A stretch of 64,000 nucleotides of DNA from Prevotella amnii DSM 23384 = JCM 14753. Lineage in GTDB: Bacteria; Bacteroidota; Bacteroidia; Bacteroidales; Bacteroidaceae. The stretch is from NCBI RefSeq assembly GCF_000378745.1, contig NZ_KB905265.1, positions 1 through 64,000 of the forward strand, written 5' to 3'. The notes below the pieces were generated by a model that was not told the DNA's origin, did no database searches, and saw only the letters and a list, made by a program, of their open reading frames with translations. The number at the start of each line of letters is the position of its first letter. Within the stretch, counting starts at the first letter, position 1. Below, piece after piece: positions 57,690 to 64,000 of this stretch. Both the position numbers and the translations under genes were made by a program.

Positions 57690-57734
57690 TACACATAAAC
57701 AGATAAAACAAAACCTAAAAATATTTTTATAAAT

Positions 57735-58274
57735 TTATTTCCAAAGACCTAAATACTTAAACCTAAAATTCTTACCCTTAGCAGATGGGAACTGACTACG
57801 GTCATCTACTCGAGTTTTTAGATAATCTACCAATCGCTGATAACAATCCCATCCTGAAAGAGCTTTACAACGAGCAATAAACGTAGTATCACGATACTCA
57901 TGTTTACCTGAAGAAGGTATCATTACTACACGTTTAAAAGTAAGCTCACCTTCATACCAACCTTCTCTATTTAAAGTCAAATTTTGTACAGCACTTTCTT
58001 TTTTCTGATTTGACGACGCAGATATAGACCGTACTGCCTTCTTATTTTTAAAATCCTCCATTGTTTCAGCTTCTGTTTTTATTACTATAAAATAAACACG
58101 TGGCCTTACCTTATAGCGCTTTGGATAAAATATGTCATTAGAAGCATAACCCCTAATGTCCGCCTCTAAATCTCTTGTTATCTGTATTTCTGGGATTGAA
58201 CTTAAGAAATCTAATGCCTCATCCGCATTATGTACTAAAACTTCACTATCAAAATATCGGATGTATAAATTCAT
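57735..58274 (-). CDS. Conserved hypothetical protein
   Basis: The 179-aa cytoplasmic protein has no membrane segment. Its amino terminus reads MNLYIRYFDSEVLVHNADEA. It is strand-rich, with YKVRPRVYFIVIKTEAETM and EGWYEGELTFKRVVMIP segments. It lies 45 bp upstream of ssb and in the same orientation. I have seen similar proteins in this locus in Prevotella and relatives but do not know a function. Confidence 0.75.
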   Translation of the reverse strand: MNLYIRYFDSEVLVHNADEALDFLSSIPEIQITRDLEADIRGYASNDIFYPKRYKVRPRVYFIVIKTEAETMEDFKNKKAVRSISASSNQKKESAVQNLTLNREGWYEGELTFKRVVMIPSSGKHEYRDTTFIARCKALSGWDCYQRLVDYLKTRVDDRSQFPSAKGKNFRFKYLGLWK

Positions 58275-58308
58275 GTGGATAATGCTTTATTTGCTACAAA
58301 AAAAAAGA

Positions 58309-58380
<72 letters not shown>

Positions 58381-58424
58381 AATTATATATAATAAATAGT
58401 AAGTAGTTATGAACTTACTCACGT

Positions 58425-58506
58425 GAAGAGGAGGAGACTCGAACTCCCACGAAACAATTTTCACTACCCCCTCAAAGTAGCGCGTCTACCATTCCGCCAC
58501 CTCTCC
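58425..58506 (-). tRNA. tRNA-Leu(GAG)
   Basis: The 82-nt class II tRNA has a long variable arm. The acceptor GGAGAGG pairs with CCTCTTC. The anticodon stem CTACT/GGTAG holds loop TTGAGGG (anticodon GAG). Confidence 0.93.
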
Positions 58507-58553
58507 AATATATAAATATTGTACCATTTGATACATCATATCATAAGTTCTGT

Positions 58554-58632
58554 GCCCAGAACAGGACTCGAACCTGCACGTTATAAACACACGCACCTGA
58601 AACGTGCGCGTCTACCATTCCGCCACCTGGGC
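58554..58632 (-). tRNA. tRNA-Leu(CAG)
   Basis: The acceptor GCCCAGG pairs with TCTGGGC. The anticodon stem CACGT/GCGTG holds loop TTCAGGT (anticodon CAG). The variable arm is shorter than in the GAG tRNA. Confidence 0.92.
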
Positions 58633-58679
58633 TTGCTACAAGATTCTAAGAACTTATTTGTGTTTCAATAAAAAAAAGA

Positions 58680-58751
<72 letters not shown>

Positions 58752-58796
58752 ATTCTATAAATATTAACTCCTCTCTAGAAGTTTACAATTTGTTGT

Positions 58797-58869
58797 CGGG
58801 GCGACAGGATTCGAACCTGCGACCGCCTGGTCCCAAACCAGGAGCGCTACCGGACTGCGCTACACCCCG
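58797..58869 (-). tRNA. tRNA-Pro(TGG)
   Basis: The acceptor CGGGGTG pairs with CGCCCCG. The anticodon stem CCTGG/CCAGG holds loop TTTGGGA (anticodon TGG). Being first of the leftward cluster, it is the second proline tRNA of the window; it has no prophage in it. Confidence 0.94.
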
Positions 58870-59081
58870 CTGCAAATCAACAATTAACATATTAGCCTCT
58901 ACAACTATAATTTATAGCAATACGGCTAATCATTTCTGAATTGCGAGTGCAAAGGTAAACAATTATTTTTTAAATACAAATATTTTAGCGAAAAAATAAT
59001 AAACTTTTTTTATAAAAAGACTTGTTATTTAAGTTCACCTTATTATATATATCCAAGATTTTAAATATATAAAATACCTGT

Positions 59082-59684
59082 TTAAATCTTATTTATATCC
59101 ACATAGCCATGCATCACTGCATAAATAGTGAGCGCAGAAACACTTCTCATACCCAATTTATCCATAATATTTTTACGATGAGTAATTACTGTTGTCAAAC
59201 TAATATTCAGCTTATCTGCTATTTCCTTATTAATCATTCCTTGCACTATCAAAGATAATACCTCTATTTCACGATTACTCAACAGCTTATTTTTAAGAAC
59301 TGCCGGCAGCTCTGGCAAATTCTTTCCACCAGGATGTCCATATTGTTCCATCCTTAATATAGAACGAATTAACTTTTCCTCTGGAACACTTAAACATAAA
59401 CTATGAAAGCCTGATAATTGAGAATTAGGATCACATGTTATAGTTAAAACAATAGTTTTATGTATATTATTAGAAAAAAACACACGATTCTCTAAAACAA
59501 TAGTTTGAGCTACAAAAAAATGATAAAATCTGTTTGGATCAGCTCTTTGGAAATCAGAAAAAGAAGAAAAAGCCTCAACTGTCATAATAGGAATTACATT
59601 TTGCAAAATTTGTTTTAATCCTAACACCACTAAAGTATTAGGTTCTATTATAGCCATTCGAGGGCGTCCTTGTTCTACACTCAT
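59082..59684 (-). CDS. LuxR-type regulator with atypical receiver-like domain
   Basis: The 200-aa protein has a LuxR helix-turn-helix at about 133-195 (LLSNREIEVLSLIVQGMI, NKEIADKLNISLTTVITHR). The amino-terminal 120 residues look like a receiver fold (MAIIEPNTLVVLGLKQILQN), but no clear phospho-acceptor aspartate is seen where expected (FYHFFVAQT). It is probably not phosphorylated in the usual way. A shorter start at Met10 is possible. Its HTH closely resembles that of the neighbour at 59710; the two probably form a regulatory pair. Confidence 0.8.
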   Translation of the reverse strand: MSVEQGRPRMAIIEPNTLVVLGLKQILQNVIPIMTVEAFSSFSDFQRADPNRFYHFFVAQTIVLENRVFFSNNIHKTIVLTITCDPNSQLSGFHSLCLSVPEEKLIRSILRMEQYGHPGGKNLPELPAVLKNKLLSNREIEVLSLIVQGMINKEIADKLNISLTTVITHRKNIMDKLGMRSVSALTIYAVMHGYVDINKI

Positions 59685-59709
59685 AACAAATTAATTCTTC
59701 GTTTTTATA

Positions 59710-60666
59710 TTAAAGCTTTACACTACTAATATCTACTAAATTATTTACAATTGCATAGATAGTCAATCCTGCAGGTGAATGTATCTGCAGCTTACGTGCA
59801 ATATTACGCCTATGAGTAATAACTGTATTAGTAGAAATACAAAGGTGATCTGCTATTTCTTTATTAGCCATACCTTGTACTAAAGCTATTATAACTTCTT
59901 TTTCACGATCACTAAGAGTATCGCTTGCTTCAGGATTCTTGCTAATCATATTTGATATTTTAGCACTCACTCCATTCTGCTTTATCCGTTCCTCTAAATT
60001 ACGTATAACTGGAATAAATATATAATCTTCAACTTTAGCATGCTGTGTTAGCCATTCTTCACAATTATAGATATCGAACAAAGCTGCAGCAAGTTGATTA
60101 TTACGTTGAGTATCTGTCGGTAAATACTTTACTATTATATCTTTTATTTCACCAAGCTGCTCCTCTGTTTGACGATGATGCTTAGAAAATGTTTCTATAT
60201 TATAATCATCAGTAGTTTTTCCATTTAATAATACTTCAACATAAGAAAAAACTGTTTTTTCTTCGTACGACATATGCTTAGCTATTGTTTTAGCATATTC
60301 ATCAAATAGCTTTATAATAAGTTTAGCTAAATTATCATTAGGATCAACAGCAGCAATTAGTTCTTTACGTATAGTTGGCAATTCGTAATCCAAATAATAT
60401 ACATGACTAGATTTAAGATACTGTAACAATGTAGGAATAGAGAGCTTATCCAAATCATCCCAGTCATTACTATTATTTACAGTAAAGTTTACTATAAATA
60501 GAAAAGTATTAGTATCTACATTTTGAGCTTCACAAACTTCCTTTACAGTTTTATCTCCAAAACCTAAATTAATACCAAAACGACCTATACTTTGTAAGAT
60601 TTCATAATTATCATTGATAAGACTAATCATCTTATCATCTGCCTCGTATATTTTATGGTTTTTCAT
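59710..60666 (-). CDS. ScdA-like hemerythrin regulator fused to LuxR DNA-binding domain
   Basis: The 318-aa protein is a fusion. Residues 10-65 match the ScdA_N domain (FGINLGFGDKTVKEVCEAQ). Residues 75-225 form a hemerythrin-like four-helix bundle with metal-ligand candidates His88, His131, Glu135, His163 or His164, His209 and Glu213, the same spacing as in RIC/YtfE proteins (repair of iron centres). The carboxy terminus (250-312) is a LuxR helix-turn-helix. It is likely to sense nitric oxide, oxygen or iron-centre damage and control transcription. It lies 25 bp upstream of the other LuxR protein. Confidence 0.88.
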   Translation of the reverse strand: MKNHKIYEADDKMISLINDNYEILQSIGRFGINLGFGDKTVKEVCEAQNVDTNTFLFIVNFTVNNSNDWDDLDKLSIPTLLQYLKSSHVYYLDYELPTIRKELIAAVDPNDNLAKLIIKLFDEYAKTIAKHMSYEEKTVFSYVEVLLNGKTTDDYNIETFSKHHRQTEEQLGEIKDIIVKYLPTDTQRNNQLAAALFDIYNCEEWLTQHAKVEDYIFIPVIRNLEERIKQNGVSAKISNMISKNPEASDTLSDREKEVIIALVQGMANKEIADHLCISTNTVITHRRNIARKLQIHSPAGLTIYAIVNNLVDISSVKL

Positions 60667-60800
60667 CTGCTTTACCCTTCATTTTTAATCAAATTACAAA
60701 GTAACAAAAAAATGCACATTAATAATAATTAATTTTAAGTATTTATATTTATTTTACTTAAAATTTACCGCTACAAAGCTCTCTCTTATCTTTATAATAA

Positions 60801-60841
60801 AAAGAGCTAAAGACTCAAATAAACCTTACTTTAGCTCTTTT
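60801..60841 (-). terminator. Terminator after yebC
   Basis: On the minus strand AAAAGAGCTAAAG pairs with CTTTAGCTCTTTT around a 15-nt loop, with U-rich 3' flank. The symmetry allows termination in both directions. Confidence 0.8.
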
Positions 60842-60859
60842 AAAATATCAAAAGTCTAT

Positions 60860-61585
60860 TTATTCTGGCTTCATATTGGTGTACACATTTTGCACATCAT
60901 CAAATTCCTCTAGACGTTCTACCATCTTATCTATCGTTGCACGCTCTTCTGTAGTAACTTCTTTTAAATCGTTTGGAATACGAGTAAACTCTGCTGAAGT
61001 AATCTCAAATCCATTCTCTTCTAAATGCTTTTGAATATCTCCAAAGCTTTTAGGATCACCATAAATAGTTATTTCGTTTTCGTCCTCATCTTCATCATAC
61101 TCATCATCTACACCAAAGTCTATCAAATCTAAAATTAATTCTTCCATATCCACTCCCTCTTTCTTTTTAAAAGAGAATACAGCCTTATGGTCAAACAAAA
61201 AACTTAATGAGCCTTGCGTTCCCATATTTCCATTAAACTTATTAAAAATAGAACGCACATCACCTACTGTTCGAGTAGTATTATCTGTTAAAGTGTCTAC
61301 AAACACAGCAATACCATGCGGTCCATATCCCTCATAAGTTACTTCTTTATAATCACTAGTATCTTTACCCATAGCATTCTTAATAGCACGCTGAATATTG
61401 TCTTTAGGCATATTCTCGCGCTTACAAGTAGCTATGATGGCACGTAGACGTGGATTATTCTCGGGCTCAGGACCACCTGCCTTAACAGCAATAGCAATCT
61501 CTTTACCTAACTTAGTAAATGTACGAGCCATATGGCCCCAACGCTTTAGCTTTGTAGCTTTACGATATTCAAATGCTCTTCCCAT
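60860..61585 (-). CDS. yebC: YebC/PmpR-family regulator or translation factor
   Basis: The 241-aa protein has full family length: MGRAFEYRKATKLKRWGHMA, then CKRENMPKDNIQRAIKNAMG (about 51-70), YEGYGPHGIAVFVDTLTDN (about 84-102) and the acidic end (EDENEITIYGDP). Members act as transcriptional regulators; recent work shows YebC proteins can relieve ribosome stalling at proline stretches. The start lies 15 bp downstream of the pheT stop, so both may be co-transcribed. Confidence 0.92.
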   Translation of the reverse strand: MGRAFEYRKATKLKRWGHMARTFTKLGKEIAIAVKAGGPEPENNPRLRAIIATCKRENMPKDNIQRAIKNAMGKDTSDYKEVTYEGYGPHGIAVFVDTLTDNTTRTVGDVRSIFNKFNGNMGTQGSLSFLFDHKAVFSFKKKEGVDMEELILDLIDFGVDDEYDEDEDENEITIYGDPKSFGDIQKHLEENGFEITSAEFTRIPNDLKEVTTEERATIDKMVERLEEFDDVQNVYTNMKPE

Positions 61586-61600
61586 GAGACTAAATTTTTA

Positions 61601-64000
61601 TTAACGGAGTTCTGCCCCGAGTTTTATAGTTAAATTCTTAATTAATTTCTGCATAATAGCATCTATAGCCTTATCATTGAGAGTTTTTGTTGTGTCTTGA
61701 AGAATAAAGTTTACAGCATAACTCTTTTTACCTATAGGTAAATTCTTACCTTGATATACATCAAACAATTCCACCTTCTTTAACAATTTCTTTTCTGTTT
61801 GACGAGCTATTTCTTCTATCTGCACAAACTCTATTTTATTATCTAATAGCAATGCTAAATCTCTACTTACTGCTGGATACTTAGAAAGTTCTTCATACTG
61901 GAGATTATTCTTACGAACAACTTTCATAAGTTCTTCCCAATTTATTTCTGCGTAGAACACCTTCTGACCTATATCCATACGCTTCAACAAAGCTATACTT
62001 AATATTCCTAATTCAGCTATAATCTTACCATTCCTTGTTTTTAACGCAATTGCTTTATCAAAAATATTATTGTCCGAGTGTTCACTGACTAACGCTCCCT
62101 GACGCACTCCCACTCTACGAAGAATATTCTCTACATATGCTTTCAATTCATAAAAGCTGCTATCCTCGTCAGGATGAGCCCAAGAACCTTCTACATGTTT
62201 ACCTGTTACCCATAAAGCAAAATGATGCTCTTGACTATAGGCTCTTACTGGATTATCTAAAGAATATCTATCCTGTGAAAACTTATAAATATTACCTGTC
62301 TCAAAAAAGCGTAAATTAGTAGCTTTACGATTAATATTATAAGCCAAGCTCTCTAAACCTCCAAATAATAAAGTTTGACGCATCACACCAAGGTCTGCCG
62401 ATAATGGATTCATTACCTTTACAGTTTCTTCCCAAGTATACTTATTCCACTTTCCATGATCATAATAAGAAGTCTTTGTAAGAGAATTGTTTAAAATTTC
62501 AGAAAAGCCTGCTCCCACTAACTGCTCACTTACTATATTTTCACGATGATAATCCTTATCTGCCTCTTCTGCTATTGTTAAAGACGACTTTAACATTGTA
62601 GAGATTTCTACATTATTATATCCATATATACGCAATATATCTTCTACTACATCACAAGGTCGTTGTACATCTACACGGTAAGCAGGAACTAATAGATCAA
62701 TACCATACTCATCTTCATTTTCTATCTTCATCTCAAGAGAGGTTACAATGCTCTTTATCGTAGAAACACCTATCTGCTTACCTATTAACCTATCACAATA
62801 TTCAAAATTTAATCTTACAGGGAAATCGGCTATTGGCGAAGGATACTCATCGCATATTTCCATACTTACTTTTCCTCCAGCCAACTGCTGACAAAGTATA
62901 GCTGCTTGTTTTAATGCATATATTATACCATTAGGGTCTACACCACGCTCAAAACGAAAGCTCGCATCTGTAGATAAACCATGGCGGCGCGCACTCTTAC
63001 GTATCCAAGTAGGATGAAAATAAGCACTTTCTAACACTACATTTTTTGTGGTTTCATAGGTTCCGCTACCTTTTCCTCCAAAAACACCAGCAATACACAT
63101 AGGCTCTTCTTCATTACATATAGCTAAATCGTGCTTGCCTAATATATGCTCTTCGCCATCAAGAGTAACAAATCGCTTTCCCTCGTTCTTATCTCTTACT
63201 ATAATATGGTTGCCTTTCACCATATCTGCATCAAAACAATGCATAGGCTGACCATATGCCCACATTATATAATTAGTAATATCTACAATATTATTAATAG
63301 GGCGTAATCCTATCACACTTAACTTATCTTGCAACCATTTCGGGCTTTCTTTCACCTCACATCCTGTTACACTCAAACAGGCATAACGCCTACAAGCTGA
63401 GGTATTTTCTATTGTTACCTTTATAGGAAGATTATTATTATCTACATGAAAATCATCACATGAAGGACGGTGTAAACTCGTTTCATAACCATTTTGTCTC
63501 AACCACGCATACAAATCTCGAGCCACTCCATAATGACTTAGAGCATCTGCACGATTAGCCGTAATATCTATATCAAACACCCAATCACTATCTAACTGAT
63601 AATATTCTGCTGCTGGCATACCTACAATAGCTTCTTCCGGTAAGACTATAATACCATCATGCGACTTACCTACACCTATCTCATCTTCTGCACATATCAT
63701 ACCAAAGCTATCTACGCCGCGTAATTTGCTCTTTTTAATAACAAATTCCTTATCGCCATCATACAGTACGCATCCTAAATCGGCAACAATAACCTTCTGA
63801 CCAGCTGCTACATTAGGTGCTCCACAGACAATTTGCTGCGCTTCCCCCCTACCAAGATCTACGGTGGTTATATGTAAATGATCCGAATTAGGATGATCTT
63901 CACAAGTAAGAACCTTACCTACAAATAGTCCTTTTAATCCACCACGAACAGTTTCCACCTCCTCTAATGAGCCTACCTCTAACCCTGTAGATGTCAAAGC
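61601..64000 (-). CDS. pheT: Phenylalanyl-tRNA synthetase beta subunit (5' end beyond window)
   Basis: About 800 residues are visible and the reading frame stays open to the right edge, so the amino terminus is missing. Features: a tRNA-binding OB fold (GLKGLFVGKVLTCEDHPNSD near the visible start), B3/B4 editing domain, B5 domain, and a carboxy-terminal ferredoxin-like anticodon-binding domain (about the last 95 residues: YPAVSRDLALLLDNKIEF, INFILQDTTKTLNDKAID). With PheS it charges tRNA-Phe. The visible M at 63997 is a TTG codon within ...ALTSTGLEV, not a start. Confidence 0.95.
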   Translation of the reverse strand, partial: ALTSTGLEVGSLEEVETVRGGLKGLFVGKVLTCEDHPNSDHLHITTVDLGRGEAQQIVCGAPNVAAGQKVIVADLGCVLYDGDKEFVIKKSKLRGVDSFGMICAEDEIGVGKSHDGIIVLPEEAIVGMPAAEYYQLDSDWVFDIDITANRADALSHYGVARDLYAWLRQNGYETSLHRPSCDDFHVDNNNLPIKVTIENTSACRRYACLSVTGCEVKESPKWLQDKLSVIGLRPINNIVDITNYIMWAYGQPMHCFDADMVKGNHIIVRDKNEGKRFVTLDGEEHILGKHDLAICNEEEPMCIAGVFGGKGSGTYETTKNVVLESAYFHPTWIRKSARRHGLSTDASFRFERGVDPNGIIYALKQAAILCQQLAGGKVSMEICDEYPSPIADFPVRLNFEYCDRLIGKQIGVSTIKSIVTSLEMKIENEDEYGIDLLVPAYRVDVQRPCDVVEDILRIYGYNNVEISTMLKSSLTIAEEADKDYHRENIVSEQLVGAGFSEILNNSLTKTSYYDHGKWNKYTWEETVKVMNPLSADLGVMRQTLLFGGLESLAYNINRKATNLRFFETGNIYKFSQDRYSLDNPVRAYSQEHHFALWVTGKHVEGSWAHPDEDSSFYELKAYVENILRRVGVRQGALVSEHSDNNIFDKAIALKTRNGKIIAELGILSIALLKRMDIGQKVFYAEINWEELMKVVRKNNLQYEELSKYPAVSRDLALLLDNKIEFVQIEEIARQTEKKLLKKVELFDVYQGKNLPIGKKSYAVNFILQDTTKTLNDKAIDAIMQKLIKNLTIKLGAELR

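Noticed and set aside
61398..61604. Rightward frame over the yebC start
   Set aside because: Antisense shadow of the strongly conserved YebC amino terminus.

Overview
The window reads as a chromosome segment of a low-GC member of the Bacteroidales (Prevotella/Bacteroides-like) carrying one integrated siphovirus-type prophage of about 46.4 kb. Support for this lineage: many promoters match the Bacteroidetes consensus TTTG-N20-TAnnTTTG, and the flanks hold gldE behind ssb, a DUF4922 (HIT-like) gene, SpoIID/LytB and AmpG-type genes, and an aroA-tsaE run. The host flanks look clearly more AT-rich than the prophage. I cannot name the genus from sequence alone.

Layout. 1-290: truncated IS982-like element. 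334-2521: leftward aroA, a small membrane protein and tsaE. 2702-2776: tRNA-Pro(GGG), whose 3' end is the attachment site. 2761-49116: prophage, bounded by an 18-bp direct repeat. The native terminator of the tRNA now sits on the far side, at 49130. 49273-58274: leftward host genes (M48 lipoprotein peptidase; an AmpG-like transporter, SpoIID, DUF4922 and glycosyltransferase run; phosphopantetheinyl transferase, gldE, ssb). 58309-58869: five tRNA genes. 59082-61585: two LuxR-type regulators, one fused to a hemerythrin/ScdA-like sensor, and yebC. 61601-64000: pheT, cut by the window edge.

Prophage plan. Only the integrase, the three lysogeny-region genes at 48.0-48.9 kb and one HicAB pair read rightward; everything else reads leftward. 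From right to left: repressor region; early operon of small genes and a 1.3-kaa primase-helicase; an iteron-rich non-coding stretch (candidate origin); prohead protease, capsid and a tube-like protein; adenine/cytosine methyltransferase; terminases, portal, connector-like proteins; holin, glucosaminidase and a spanin-like protein. An accessory island follows (about 16-25 kb), and then tape measure, hub and receptor-binding-like tail proteins. The integrase lies at the extreme left.

The accessory island is the most interesting part. It holds an ORF-less group II intron placed directly behind a terminator; three tandem two-gene modules of about 670 bp (a 50-aa protein plus a DUF5053-like helix-turn-helix protein), with a fourth copy at 42 kb, each with its own promoter, its own operator-like palindromes, an intercistronic hairpin and a terminator; an intact HicAB pair; a Panacea (DUF4065) gene overlapping a small two-helix membrane protein; and a second HicAB pair whose toxin gene carries a one-base frameshift. 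Dyad repeats mark cassette boundaries, and a structured leader lies ahead of a cluster of five unknown small genes.
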